Source of the DNA: Candidatus Kuenenia stuttgartensis
GTDB lineage: Bacteria; Planctomycetota; Planctomycetia; Pirellulales; UBA1268
Reading direction: 5' to 3'
Length of the DNA stretch: 43,234 bases
Assembly (NCBI GenBank): GCA_945890755.1
Contig: CAMDDA010000006.1
Span: forward strand, 1 to 43,234
The notes below the pieces were generated by a model, which was not told where the DNA came from, ran no database searches, and saw only the letters and a list, made by a program, of their open reading frames with translations. A program made the translations under genes and the position numbers. Numbering within the stretch: position 1 is the first letter of the stretch; each line of letters begins with the position of its first letter. This document shows, in pieces, positions 20,321-30,396 of this stretch.

Positions 20321-21217
20321 TCAGGCGGCTGCCGAGGGGAGCGCCGGCAGGCCGGCGGTGTCGCAGAAGCTTGCAATCGTGATGCCGTGTCGCTCGGCAG
20401 ACGACGCGAGCGCCGGCCGATCGACGAGGATCGTGCGGCCCGCTTCGATCGCGAGCACGGTCGCGCCGGCAGCTGCGAGCGACTCGAGCGTGCCGATCCC
20501 GATCGTCGGCATGTCGAACCGCAGATCCTGCTGCGGCTTGGCGACCTTGACCACGACCATGCCCCCGGTCGGGCAGAGCGATCCGGCGCGGCGGATGCAG
20601 GCGTCGGTACCCTCGATCGCTTCGAGGGCGAGCGGCGCCCGGTTTTTCACGACGACCGTCTGGCCAATGTCGAGCCGGCCGAGTTCTTTCGCCAGCCGCC
20701 AGCCGAAGGCGACGTCGGCCTCCTGCCGCGCGGTGAGCGGTCGACCGGCGAGCACCCCTTCGTCGGCGAGCAACTCCGGCGCGAAGTCGGTGGCCGGACA
20801 GATCGTCACGCCGCGGGCATCGAAGGCGGCGGAGATCGCGCCGAGCAGCGAGTCGTCGCGGTTGTCGCGGCGGCGGCTCACGAAGTGGGGCCAGAAGGTC
20901 TTCAGGCCGATCCAGTCTGGCAGATTCCGCACCCAGGCCGCCCGGCCGAAGAGCCTGGTCTTGTGAATCTTGCCGGCCATCGTCGCGCGGCGCACGCCGT
21001 GGCTGCGGAAGAAGTGGATCGCCTTGCCGATCTCGGCCACGCCGACGTCGCCGTAGGCATCGGCCAAGGGCTCCAGCGCCGCATCGGCATGGTCGCGGAT
21101 CGAGAGGATCGCCGTGCGGCCGCCGCGCCGGCGGATCGCCTCGGCGACGACGACGGGATAACGGCCCCAGCCGGCGAGGATGCCGACGGTTTCGCCGGCG
21201 AGCGAGAGCGTGGTCAT
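20321..21217 (-). CDS. lpxI: LpxI-type UDP-2,3-diacylglucosamine pyrophosphatase (DUF1009)
   Basis: VGILAGWGRYPVVVAEAIRRRG, GTDACIRRAGSL, KVAKPQQDLRFDMPTIGIGTLESLAAAGATVLAIEAGRTILVD; adjacent to lpxD. Confidence 0.85.
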   Translation of the reverse strand: MTTLSLAGETVGILAGWGRYPVVVAEAIRRRGGRTAILSIRDHADAALEPLADAYGDVGVAEIGKAIHFFRSHGVRRATMAGKIHKTRLFGRAAWVRNLPDWIGLKTFWPHFVSRRRDNRDDSLLGAISAAFDARGVTICPATDFAPELLADEGVLAGRPLTARQEADVAFGWRLAKELGRLDIGQTVVVKNRAPLALEAIEGTDACIRRAGSLCPTGGMVVVKVAKPQQDLRFDMPTIGIGTLESLAAAGATVLAIEAGRTILVDRPALASSAERHGITIASFCDTAGLPALPSAAA

Positions 21218-21239
21218 GGTCTTCGTCTCTGTCGTAGTC

Positions 21240-22286
21240 TCAGGCAGCGCGGGACGTGGCGTCTTTCTGTTCGAGGGTTGTGACTCGATTCACGAGGTCT
21301 TTGAGATCCTTGCGCATCTCGGGGAGCTTGCTCATCGTCGCGAGTTGCAGCTTGCGGTCGCGGAGGTCGATGGCCGGCTCGCCGAGCACCGTCTTGCCGG
21401 GCTCCACGTCGTTCGACACGCCGGAGCGGGCGCCCAGCACGGCCTTGTCGCCGATGTGCACGTGGTCGCGAACGCCCACCTGCCCCGCCATCACCACCCA
21501 ATCGCCGGTGGTCGTGCTGCCGGCCACGCCGACCTGTGAGCAGATCATGTTGTGCCGGCCGAGCCGGCAGTTGTGGGCGATCATCACGAGGTTGTCGAGC
21601 TTGGTGCCGGCGCCGATCACCGTCGGGCCGTAGGTGCCGCGGTCGATCGTCGTGCCCGCGCCGATTTCGACGTCGTCGGCGATCTCCACCCAGCCGAGCT
21701 GGGCCGAGATCCGGTAGCCGTCGGCCGTGGGCTTGTAGCCGAAGCCGTAGGCGCCGAGCACGGCACCGGCGTGGATGATGCAGCGGCTGCCGACGCGGGT
21801 GTTCTCGTAGAGCACGGCGTTCGGAAAGATCTCGGTATCGACGCCGATCCGCGTGCCCGCCATCAGGTGCACGCCGGAGTGGATCGTGGATCCGGGCCCG
21901 ATCTCGACGTCGGGTCCCACGGTGGCGAAGGCGTGGATCTCGACATCGGCTGCGAGTCGCGCCGACGGATCGACGGCGGCCTGCGGGCTCACGCCCGTCC
22001 GGGGCCGCTGCCGCGGCGGATGGAAGTGGAGGATCGTGGCGGTGAAGGCGGCGTGTACGTCGGCTACCTCGAGCGCCGGCCGGTCGAGCGGGCCGGTGCC
22101 CTCGGGCACGATCACGGCGGCGGCGCGGCTCTTGGCGAGGAGATGGAGCCGCTCGGCCTTGTCCACGAGCGTCACATCGGCGGCCGATGCCGTCTCGAGC
22201 GTCGCGGCGCCGGTGAGCACCAGGCCGCCGTCACCCGTGAGCCTGCCCCCGACACGTTCCGCCAATTCCCCGAGTGTGATCGACAT
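21240..22286 (-). CDS. lpxD: UDP-3-O-acylglucosamine N-acyltransferase
   Basis: Left-handed beta-helix hexapeptide repeats, GAYGFGYKPTADGYRISAQLGWVEIADDVEIGAGTTIDRGTYGPTVIGAGTKLDNLVMIAHN; ATG at 22286 or 22304. Confidence 0.93.
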   Translation of the reverse strand: MSITLGELAERVGGRLTGDGGLVLTGAATLETASAADVTLVDKAERLHLLAKSRAAAVIVPEGTGPLDRPALEVADVHAAFTATILHFHPPRQRPRTGVSPQAAVDPSARLAADVEIHAFATVGPDVEIGPGSTIHSGVHLMAGTRIGVDTEIFPNAVLYENTRVGSRCIIHAGAVLGAYGFGYKPTADGYRISAQLGWVEIADDVEIGAGTTIDRGTYGPTVIGAGTKLDNLVMIAHNCRLGRHNMICSQVGVAGSTTTGDWVVMAGQVGVRDHVHIGDKAVLGARSGVSNDVEPGKTVLGEPAIDLRDRKLQLATMSKLPEMRKDLKDLVNRVTTLEQKDATSRAA

Positions 22287-22422
22287 TGCAGCAACTCCCT
22301 GCAAGACATCCTGGGTGTCATCCGGCCTGCGGTGCCTGGTGCAGGCGGGCGGGGAAGGTAGGGAGCGGCGGCCTTGGCCGCAAGACCGCAGGCAGGCTGC
22401 AAAATCGGTGCTTCGTCTTGCG

Positions 22423-22580
22423 CAGGCCTGTTGCTCCGCAACGGGCAGCTCGGTTCTGTAGGCCTGTTGCTCCGCAACGGGCAGCCCGGTTCTGTAGGCC
22501 TGTTGCTCCGCAACGGGCAGCCTGGTTCCGTAGGCCTGTTGCTCCGCAACGGGCAGCTCGTCACGGAGTGACGGGCCTAC
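22423..22580 (+). repeat. Family B tandem array: four left-arm hairpins at 36-bp period plus one terminal right arm
   Basis: (c/t)aggcctgttgctccgcaacgggcag... at 22423, 22459, 22495, 22531, then tcgtcacggagtgacgggcctac. Confidence 0.93.
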
Positions 22581-22589
22581 GGGCCGCTG

Positions 22590-23882
22590 TCACGTCACGA
22601 GGCCCGGCTCTGTCTCGAGGTCGTCCTGGGTCTCGCCGGCGGCGGCGAGGGACCGCGGCGGCCAGAAGGCGATCGCGAGCACCACGGCCGCGGCGAGGGC
22701 CATGAACGTCGGCACGAGGAAGAGCTGCCGGTAATCGACCGTGCCGTCCGTCGTGAGCCGGCTCTGCAGCGGGATGAAGAGCCACTTGGCGGCCAGGTCG
22801 CCGAGGCCCAGCACGAGGAGGTTGAAGAGGCTTTGGGCGCTCGAGCGCACGTCCTTGGGGAAGGCGGCGTCGATGAAGATGTAGAGCGTGGCGAAGAAGA
22901 AGGCGTAGCAGATGCCGTGCAGCACCTGCACGGCCACGATGACGGCCTGACTCTGGGGAAAGAAGGCGAAGACGGCGAACCGGGCGGCATGGCCGAGGAT
23001 GCCGAGGATCATCGTCGTCTTCCAGCCGAGCCGGGCGAGCACGGCGCCGAGCACCGCCATCGTGAGGATCTCGGCCACCTGCCCGATGCTCATCACGGGC
23101 ATGATCCACTCCGGCTTGATGCCGACGGACTGGCTCTTGAGGAAGTCTCCGGCCAGCACGAAGTAGCCGTTGTGGATCACGGCGTCGATGAACGTGACGA
23201 TGAAGAGCACGAGCAGATAGGGATGGGCGAGGAACTTCGTCGCCTTGAGCCAGGCGAAGCCGCTGTCGCCGGGTACGGCCCGTTTCGGCGGCGTATGGGG
23301 GAGGAACAGGCTGTAGGCCGCGAGCACCAGCGACGTGATGCCCGCCACGAGGAAGATGCTGCGGCTTGCGGCCACGGCTTCGGCGCCGGTCTTGCCTTGG
23401 AGGATGAAATAGAGCGGCCAGGCGGCCAGGATCCAGCCGATCGTGCCCCCCATCCGCACGAGACCGAATTCCTTCTGGGCGTTTTTCATGTGGGTGAACG
23501 CGATCGAATTCGTCACGGAGATCGTGGGCACGTAGAGCAGGGCGTGCACGAGCATCAGGCTGAAGAACGTGCGGAAGTCGCGGGCCCAATACATGCCGAG
23601 GATCGCCAGGCCGCCCACGAGATGGCTCACGGCCATGAATCGCTCGGCCGCGAACGTGCGGTCGGCGAACTGGCTGGAGAAGAAGATCCCCATGATCGAG
23701 GCGATCGCGAAGGCACTGCCCACCCAGGCGATCTCGGTGCCGCTGAAGCCGAGGCCGCCATCGGCCACGGCGGCCCCCATGTAGCCCCAGATCAGGGGCA
23801 GCCACGCGCCCCAGATCGCGAACTCGAGCACCATCATGAGCCAGAGGCGAAACGTCGGCGCGGCGGATGTGTGTGTGTCCAT
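22590..23882 (-). CDS. MFS transporter, NupG-like nucleoside/H+ symporter family
   Basis: FAIWGAWLPLIWGYMG, FADRTFAAERFMAVSHLVGG, LVRMGGTIGWILAAWPLYFI; multiple TM segments. Confidence 0.85.
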   Translation of the reverse strand: MDTHTSAAPTFRLWLMMVLEFAIWGAWLPLIWGYMGAAVADGGLGFSGTEIAWVGSAFAIASIMGIFFSSQFADRTFAAERFMAVSHLVGGLAILGMYWARDFRTFFSLMLVHALLYVPTISVTNSIAFTHMKNAQKEFGLVRMGGTIGWILAAWPLYFILQGKTGAEAVAASRSIFLVAGITSLVLAAYSLFLPHTPPKRAVPGDSGFAWLKATKFLAHPYLLVLFIVTFIDAVIHNGYFVLAGDFLKSQSVGIKPEWIMPVMSIGQVAEILTMAVLGAVLARLGWKTTMILGILGHAARFAVFAFFPQSQAVIVAVQVLHGICYAFFFATLYIFIDAAFPKDVRSSAQSLFNLLVLGLGDLAAKWLFIPLQSRLTTDGTVDYRQLFLVPTFMALAAAVVLAIAFWPPRSLAAAGETQDDLETEPGLVT

Positions 23883-23920
23883 AGGGAGCAGGATAACAAG
23901 CCGCCGACCGCGGCGAGTCC

Positions 23921-24038
23921 AATACAAGCCCCCAGGCGCAAGCCGGGGGATCCCCTCGCTTCATACAAGCCCCCAGGCGCAAGCCGGGGGATTTCGTTGC
24001 GGAACCCCGGATCCCCTCGCTCGCGATCAGGGCTTTTA
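23921..24038. repeat. Family A hairpins: A1 + copies at 23921-23952 and 23962-23992, diverged A2-like - copy at about 24010-24038
   Basis: aatacaagcccccaggcgcaagccgggggatc and tcatacaagcccccaggcgcaagccgggggat. Confidence 0.88.
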
Positions 24039-24068
24039 TTGGGGACGGGGAATCGTGCCGCTTGCCCG

Positions 24069-24800
24069 CTACCGCCCGCGGAGATCCGCGAGGCCGCCGT
24101 CCACGCCGAGCACCTGGCCGGTGATCCAGCCCTGGGCCGGATCGAGGAGAAACGCGATCGCCCGTGCCACTTCCTCCGGCTCACCCAGCCGGCCGAGCGG
24201 GTGCATGCCCACCGACGCCTTTTCGGCCAGTTCGCTCGCCACGAGCCCCTTCGTGAGCGGCGTTCGCACGAGTCCGGGGGCCACGGCATTGAACCGGATT
24301 TTCTGCCTGGCGTAGGTGGCTGCCGCAGAAAGCACGAGGCCGATGATGCCCGCCTTTGCCGCCGCGATCGCCTCATGATTGGCGAGCCCCACCCGCGCCG
24401 CCGCGCTCGACACGAGCACCACCGAGCCACCGTCGACCTTCATCAGCCGACCTGCCGCCCGCACGCAGCCAAATGCACTCGAAAGGTTGGCGGCCAGCGT
24501 GGCCTGCCAGTCGGCGGTCGACGTCAGATGGGCCGGCTTCAAGATCAGCGAGCCGACGCAATTCGCGATGCCGTCGAGTCCGCCGAGGGCCACGGCTGCG
24601 GCATCGGCGCAGGCGTCCACCTGATCGGGGTCGGAGGCATCGACCGTGCCGCAGGGCATGGCCAGTTCATCGGCTACGGTCGCCAGCCGGCTCGGATCGC
24701 GGCCGGCGAGAAACACCTGCGCCCCTCCCTGCACGAGCTGCCGCGCAAGTGCCGAGCCGATGCCTCCCGATCCGCCGATCACGAGCACGCGGTGCGTCAC
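24069..24800 (-). CDS. Short-chain dehydrogenase/reductase (SDR)
   Basis: VLVIGGSGGIGSALARQL, NCVG, VLVSSAAARVGLANHEAIAAAKAGI; GTG start overlapping the upstream stop. Confidence 0.9.
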   Translation of the reverse strand: MTHRVLVIGGSGGIGSALARQLVQGGAQVFLAGRDPSRLATVADELAMPCGTVDASDPDQVDACADAAAVALGGLDGIANCVGSLILKPAHLTSTADWQATLAANLSSAFGCVRAAGRLMKVDGGSVVLVSSAAARVGLANHEAIAAAKAGIIGLVLSAAATYARQKIRFNAVAPGLVRTPLTKGLVASELAEKASVGMHPLGRLGEPEEVARAIAFLLDPAQGWITGQVLGVDGGLADLRGR

Positions 24801-25807
24801 AGCCAGTCGCCCACTGTCTGTTCGAGACGGGCCTCGGCCGCCATTTCACGGAGCTTTTCCATCGCACGGGTCTGGATTTGTCGGATCCGTTCCTTGCACA
24901 CGCCCATCTGCGAACCGAGTTCACGAAAGGTGCGTGGCGGCTTGCCGTCGAAGCCGAAGCGAGCCACCACGATTTTCCGCTCGCGTGGCTCCAGTTGGTC
25001 GAGGAACCCGGAGAACAGCTGCTTGAGCACGTCGATCTGCTCGGCGGAGTGGTACTCCGTGGAGTCGGGATCGTCGGCCCGCGACTTCAGTGCCTCGTCA
25101 TCGCTCACGAACCGCTTCCGCTGCTGGCGTCCGCGGTGGGAGATGCGGTAGAAGTGCCGCTGGACGGCATAGGTGGCATACGTGCTGAACCGGTTGCCGA
25201 GGGCGAAGTTGAACTTCTCGACGGCCCGCATGAGGGCCACGTTGCCCTCGCTGACGAGCTCCTCGAATGCCCACGACGGGTCGACGAACTTCTTGGCGAT
25301 CGACACGACGAGACGGAGGTTCGACGTGATCAAGATGGCCTTCACTGTCTCGGCTTCGGTGAGCCAGCCTTCAATTTGCTCGATCTGTCGGAGCGTCGCC
25401 CGCTTCTTGTCGAGGCGGCCGCGGGTGGTGGCGGCACGGAACTTCAGCCAGTTCATCCGGCGGAAGTAATACTGCTCCTCATCCTTCGTCAGCAGCCGGG
25501 TCTGGTAAAGGCTGGCGAGGTAGGGCGTGAGACCCTCGCCACGGGCGGGCTCGCGGTCGTGCGTCTCGAGCGGCACCGCAGCGTCGGACGGCGGTGTCGA
25601 CGCCAGGGCCTCGGCGTCGGCCTTGAGGAACTGCCGACAGGGGATGTATTCGATGAGCCGGTCGAAGAGCTGTGCCCGCCGTGCCTTGAGAGCTTCCCGC
25701 TGGGCGGCGTAGGCTGCGGCTGTTCGGCTGGGCCTGGGCGACCGAATGGCGGCTGCTGAGCCCCGAGTTTTCTTGAGCGAAACAGCCTTTTTGGCGAGAG
25801 CGATCAC
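24797..25807 (-). CDS. Sigma-70 family RNA polymerase sigma factor
   Basis: NLRLVVSIAKKFVDPSWAFEELVSEGNVALMRAVEKFNFALGNRFSTYATYAVQRHFYR (region 2) and LEPRERKIVVARFGFDGKPPRTFRELGSQMGVCKERIRQIQTRAMEKLR (region 4). Confidence 0.93.
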   Translation of the reverse strand: MIALAKKAVSLKKTRGSAAAIRSPRPSRTAAAYAAQREALKARRAQLFDRLIEYIPCRQFLKADAEALASTPPSDAAVPLETHDREPARGEGLTPYLASLYQTRLLTKDEEQYYFRRMNWLKFRAATTRGRLDKKRATLRQIEQIEGWLTEAETVKAILITSNLRLVVSIAKKFVDPSWAFEELVSEGNVALMRAVEKFNFALGNRFSTYATYAVQRHFYRISHRGRQQRKRFVSDDEALKSRADDPDSTEYHSAEQIDVLKQLFSGFLDQLEPRERKIVVARFGFDGKPPRTFRELGSQMGVCKERIRQIQTRAMEKLREMAAEARLEQTVGDWL

Positions 25808-25878
25808 GGTGGTCCTCCTGGCAGCCAGCCGACGAGTCGTCTGTGTCTGCCAGAAGGAACCGCAGGGGTCAGTCCGGA

Positions 25879-26646
25879 TTAACCGGCGATCTCGGCCACC
25901 ACTGAATTCCGGGCCGCGGCCCGCCGGCGGCGCCGCCAGCCGGCGGCCAGGACGCCCGCCGCCCCGAGGCCGGCCAGAGCGATGCTCGACGGCTCGGGCA
26001 CAATTTGGAATGTGTAGGTTTCCACCGGGCTCTGCAGCGGTCCATAGGATGGATCGGAGTAGCTGGCCTGCATGTCGAACGTGTAGATGCCGGGAGCCGA
26101 GAAACCCCAGTTAAAGTGGGTATGGCCCGACGAGAGGCTAAAGCTTCCGGTTCCAACTGTTCCTCCGATCGCTGAGAGTCGGAGCGCATTGCCGGACGTA
26201 AAGAGGGCAAAATTGCCGGGGTTCGAACTGCCTGATGAGAGCAGCGTGAACGTCACAGCGCCGGCTCCCTCAGGAAAGCCCGCTCGCGCGACTCCGGCTT
26301 CGAGGACGCCCAGGTTGGCGGCAGCTTCGGTGTCAGCGGGAAGAATCCACGCATTGCTGCCAAGCAGCGTGGTGATGCTGCCTGGAAGGCCAGTCGTGCT
26401 TGTATATGCCGCGTTCTTCACTTGAAGAAGCACATCGGCAGGCTCGTAATGGCCGTCATCTGTGTGCACGCCGAGATGGAGCGTGGGCGTTTCAGCTTCG
26501 ACCTGCTCGTATTCTACCTCGAAGATATCGGCATGACCGCTTGAAAGTATTGTGACGGGGTCGGCCCACGCAGTAGCCGCTCCGAACGACGCCAGCACTG
26601 GGCCGAGCGAAAGGATGGCAAAACGGTGCATGTGCAGGCGGTTCAT
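25879..26646 (-). CDS. PEP-CTERM sorted exported protein with choice-of-anchor M-like domain
   Basis: Signal peptide MNRLHMHRFAILSLGPVLASFGAATAWA; GHTHFNWGFSAPGIYTFDMQAS; C-terminal VPEPSSIALAGLGAAGVLAAGWRRRRR. Confidence 0.85.
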   Translation of the reverse strand: MNRLHMHRFAILSLGPVLASFGAATAWADPVTILSSGHADIFEVEYEQVEAETPTLHLGVHTDDGHYEPADVLLQVKNAAYTSTTGLPGSITTLLGSNAWILPADTEAAANLGVLEAGVARAGFPEGAGAVTFTLLSSGSSNPGNFALFTSGNALRLSAIGGTVGTGSFSLSSGHTHFNWGFSAPGIYTFDMQASYSDPSYGPLQSPVETYTFQIVPEPSSIALAGLGAAGVLAAGWRRRRRAAARNSVVAEIAG

Positions 26647-26775
26647 TCTAGGGCTCCTTGTTCGTGCTGATGCATTCAAGATGTAGGTGCAACTGACTTG
26701 CAGTACCGATCTTAGTCGTGTCACTATTGCCCGTCAAGCCAATTGGTCCTTGGCGTAGAAGCCGTTTCCCGTTCT

Positions 26776-27945
26776 CTACCGCGTCGCTTCCCCCCCGTTG
26801 CGACTGCCCATGCCCCACCACACCGCTCGGTCGACCTCGTCGGCAATGAACTCGACATGGCCGTCGGCAAAACAAACGTTCACGCCTCCGCGATGCTGGC
26901 TGCTGGGCGTGACCAGGTAATTGCCCACACCCTCGCCGTTGTAGACGTGGCCGTTGTAGCCATTCGGGGGAAACACATGCATGTAGGTATTTCCCAGCGG
27001 AGTCCAGCCGCTGATCCATGCCCGGCCCAAAAGGCGGGAGTACGAGGCGTCGGATCGCTTCTCGACGAACTCGATCCATGAGGCCAACGACTGACTGTTT
27101 CCGGTTCCGCCGCACCCAGATATCAACGAAGGAGGCGTGCTGCCGGCACGACCCTCATCAGGATCGCCACTGTCGAACTCATTGGCGGCGACAAGACTCA
27201 CAATGCGTCGTTCGGCCACGAGTGCTGTCTTCGAAAGTCCATCAGCGAAGTCCTTGAGCTTGATGGTCGAAGTCTGCCAGGAGGCTGTCGTCTGTCCTGG
27301 ATCAGGATTTTCCATAGGAATTGCGCCGTTGTGCTTTCCAAGTCCAGGACTCGGAATTGCCAAGGGCCCAGGAGAGATTCCCCTCGTACGCCGCGGCCAG
27401 CCGACATTCCCGGCATAACTTCCAGGAGCGGGCATGGCGGAACCGACATGCTGAGCGTGCTCAGATCGCTGGGTAAAGCTGTCTGACGGGCAGAGAAATG
27501 ACGGCACAAGGGTAGCCGCTGCCTTTGCATTCGGATGCGATGCTGAAATACGCATGGATGTTGCCGTCGGACGGTATCCACCCGTGCAGCCATCCATCAT
27601 GCCGATGTCGCGACGGATCGAATTGAAGAGTGGCGCATCATCAAAGTGCGGCAGGATTTCGACGAGGAAACTTGCAAAGCCCGGACCGCATCCGCCAGCG
27701 GTTGACGCCGCACCCGTTGAATGAACGGGCAGGCTCCCGCGGCAATCCGTATGGGTTTGAATGGCCAGACCGATCTGCTTGAGATTGTTGCTGCATTGCA
27801 TTCGACGCGCGGCTTCTCGAGCTGTTTGAACAGCGGGCAAGAGAATGCCGATGAGCGTGGCGATGATCGCGATCACCACGAGCAATTCCACGAGTGTGAA
27901 GCCACGATCGCGGGGCGCTCGAGCGGTGGGATGAAGTGACTGCAT
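26776..27945 (-). CDS. DUF1559 prepilin-type N-terminal cleavage/methylation protein (H-X9-DG family)
   Basis: [50 protein letters not shown]-terminal [17 protein letters not shown]. Confidence 0.95.
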   Translation of the reverse strand: MQSLHPTARAPRDRGFTLVELLVVIAIIATLIGILLPAVQTAREAARRMQCSNNLKQIGLAIQTHTDCRGSLPVHSTGAASTAGGCGPGFASFLVEILPHFDDAPLFNSIRRDIGMMDGCTGGYRPTATSMRISASHPNAKAAATLVPSFLCPSDSFTQRSEHAQHVGSAMPAPGSYAGNVGWPRRTRGISPGPLAIPSPGLGKHNGAIPMENPDPGQTTASWQTSTIKLKDFADGLSKTALVAERRIVSLVAANEFDSGDPDEGRAGSTPPSLISGCGGTGNSQSLASWIEFVEKRSDASYSRLLGRAWISGWTPLGNTYMHVFPPNGYNGHVYNGEGVGNYLVTPSSQHRGGVNVCFADGHVEFIADEVDRAVWWGMGSRNGGEATR

Positions 27946-28338
27946 GACGGGGGCGGGGGTGGGGCGGGCGCGTCGAGTGATCTCGGTGCTGGAAAACCCA
28001 CGCCGCTGTTTCGCCAAACAGCCAGGCGCTGGAGCGCCCGCCGAAGTCACGAAAATGATCGCGCGAAGAATTGATCCACCAGGCTCAGGAAGCCTCCGGA
28101 GCGCTGCCCAAAGGGGCGGCTCCGCACCGGAATCAAGACGCGCTCACGAGCAGTTCCTGAATCACACCGTTGATTGCCGGCGTCGTCGCCGAGTTTCTGC
28201 ATCAAAGTTGCATGTAGGGTAGGCGGCACCCCGAGGGGCGTCAAGCGTTGGGCACGCGAAATCGGAACCCACACGGAAACCCCGAAAAACCTGGTCCGCA
28301 GGCCGCCAGCCCGCGAAAAACCTGGGCGTTTGCCGGCC

Positions 28339-30225
28339 CTACGTCGTCGAAAGCAGCTCGACGTCGAAGACGAGCGTGGCGTTGGGCGGGATGTTCGGCG
28401 GACTCCCGTCCGCACCGTAGGCCAGGTTTGCCGGGATGATCAGCTGGCGACGGCCGCCGACCCGCATCGAGGCCAGACCCTCGGTCCAGCCGGCGATGAC
28501 GCGGTTCAGCTGGAACGAGGTCCCGTTGTTGCCGTCGAAGCGGGTGCCGTCGAGGAGGCGGCCCTCGTAGTTGACCCGCACCGTCGCCGTGCTGGTGGAA
28601 GGCTGGGCGCCATTGCCGACGGTGAGGTCGCGGTACTGCAGGCCGCTGGCCGTCGTGACCGTCGTCACGTTCGGTCGTCCGGCATCGCCCGACAACACGC
28701 CGCGAACATTGAACGGAGCCGCCGTCATGTCGCGCTGCAGCGACACGCCGTTGCCCGTCGTCGCATCCACGACGACGAACCGTCGCCAGGCCTCGGCGTT
28801 GCGAGCCGTTTGGGCCGCGATGACCGCATTCGCTCGGCCATCGCCATCGGTATCGACCGCTGCCACGGACACCGGCGCGTTGCGGCTGGCCAGATCGCCG
28901 AATGCGGTGAAGGTGGCGAGCTTCGCGTTGGCTGCCGTCGAGACGCCGCCGTCATACACCTCCACCACCGACGAGCCGCCGCGGCCCTGCGCCACGACGA
29001 TGTCGGGGATCGAATCCTTGTTCAGGCGGGCCGTGGTCACGGCATAACTGCCCGTGAACGTCTTCGTGAACGGCGAGACCGTGTCGAGCACCGGCACCGT
29101 GCTGCCGGACGCATCGCGGATCTGGATCGTCGGCGCGAGGCCGCGGGGACTGGCGACGACGATCTCAGCCTTGCCGTCGAGCTTCGTGGCATCGACGACC
29201 TTGCCGTCGGCAAACGTGCCAAAATCGGCGACCGCCAGCGAAACGCCCGCCGTGCCACCCGCGAAGGGCGTGAACGACCGGGACAGCGTCAGCGGTGTCG
29301 CGGCCGTCGGAGTCGATTCGTAGAGCTTCACCTCGCCATTGCCGATCGCCCGCGCCACGGCCAGATCGACGCGGCCGTCGCCCGTGAAGTCGCCCGCCGC
29401 CAGCACGAGACCGTGGCGATAGCCGGCGCCGAAGGGCTGGAGCGAGTAGCGGTCGTCGCGAACGAGCGTCACGCCGCCGTCGTCGGCCACCTTCTGGGTG
29501 AAGACCCTGATCTCGCCGACGTGGCCGCGGTTGGGGGTGGTGATCACCTCGAGCTTACCGTCGCCGTCGAGATCGCCGAGCACCGCCTGTACGCCCGTCT
29601 TGAGCTTCGTGTCGAACACGAGCTGCTCGGCAAGGGTGACGCCCGTCTCAGGATCGACGAGCTTCACCACCGGCGTGCTCGTGGGGCCGGCGGCGGCGGC
29701 GATCGCGAGCGAACGCGGCACGAACGCGTCGGTGTCGGTGGCCGTGAGATCGGTGCCGTCGAGCGAGACCTGCGCCGCGACTGCCAGCGGGCCCGTGGCG
29801 GTCGGGCTCACCGTGGCGAGAACCGTGAACGTGGCCTGTGCACCGGCGGGCAGCGTGATGTCAGTCTTGAGCGGGCCGGATCCCACGACGGGCCCGGTGC
29901 CGCCGCCCGCATAGGCCGCCGTCCAAGTGGCTTGCGTGATCGCAGCCGGGAGTGTCGTGGTGACGGCCGCCTTCGTCGCGGTGGCGTCGCCGTCGTTCGT
30001 GATCGTGAGCACGTAGGCCGTTTGCGAGCCGGGCAGATAATGGTCGAGTCCGTCCGTGAGGGTGATGCCCAGATCGGCCGCCATGAGGGCCCGCTGTTCG
30101 AGCGACTCGTGGCCCTGGATCCCCAGGCCGAGCGTCTCCCAGCGGCCGCCACGCAGCCGGCGGCCGCGGCCCCGCAGCCCGCGCGACTGGGCCTCGCGTC
30201 GCCGAAAGAGCGTCTTCAACGTCAT
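28339..30225 (-). CDS. Planctomycete surface protein: LEPR-like N-terminal motif, DUF11-like domain, FG-GAP/VCBS repeats, C-terminal FKBP peptidyl-prolyl isomerase
   Basis: [45 protein letters not shown] / [16 protein letters not shown] / [18 protein letters not shown]-terminal [14 protein letters not shown]...[18 protein letters not shown]...[29 protein letters not shown]. Confidence 0.88.
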   Translation of the reverse strand: MTLKTLFRRREAQSRGLRGRGRRLRGGRWETLGLGIQGHESLEQRALMAADLGITLTDGLDHYLPGSQTAYVLTITNDGDATATKAAVTTTLPAAITQATWTAAYAGGGTGPVVGSGPLKTDITLPAGAQATFTVLATVSPTATGPLAVAAQVSLDGTDLTATDTDAFVPRSLAIAAAAGPTSTPVVKLVDPETGVTLAEQLVFDTKLKTGVQAVLGDLDGDGKLEVITTPNRGHVGEIRVFTQKVADDGGVTLVRDDRYSLQPFGAGYRHGLVLAAGDFTGDGRVDLAVARAIGNGEVKLYESTPTAATPLTLSRSFTPFAGGTAGVSLAVADFGTFADGKVVDATKLDGKAEIVVASPRGLAPTIQIRDASGSTVPVLDTVSPFTKTFTGSYAVTTARLNKDSIPDIVVAQGRGGSSVVEVYDGGVSTAANAKLATFTAFGDLASRNAPVSVAAVDTDGDGRANAVIAAQTARNAEAWRRFVVVDATTGNGVSLQRDMTAAPFNVRGVLSGDAGRPNVTTVTTASGLQYRDLTVGNGAQPSTSTATVRVNYEGRLLDGTRFDGNNGTSFQLNRVIAGWTEGLASMRVGGRRQLIIPANLAYGADGSPPNIPPNATLVFDVELLSTT

Positions 30226-30396
30226 GGTTGCGGCCGTCCGGGGGAGATGAGTGTCTGTGGGGATAGTACGTCGCGGGGGGGCCGGATGGTTCGCGGGCCC
30301 CGCACAGTCAGCCCATTTTGGGTGTTTTCTCCTGTTTCGGCTGCGAGTTCAACGATTCTCATGCCCCCTGACGGTGGTGCCGAAGAAACAGGTCGT

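Noticed and set aside
22423-22580. CRISPR-like 36-bp periodicity
   Set aside because: The repeat unit itself fills the period; there are no unique spacers (the 12-nt intervals are near-identical) and no cas genes in the window. It is a tandem hairpin array.
22833-25151. 772-aa + strand ORF
   Set aside because: Spans antisense to MFS, repeats, SDR and sigma factor; His/Asp/Arg-rich shadow composition with no recognisable domain.
28174-30396. Long + strand open frame (upstream part of the 1089-aa ORF)
   Set aside because: Antisense to the FG-GAP/FKBP gene, Arg/His-rich shadow translation; the real BBP7-like gene starts at 30397 with a signal peptide.
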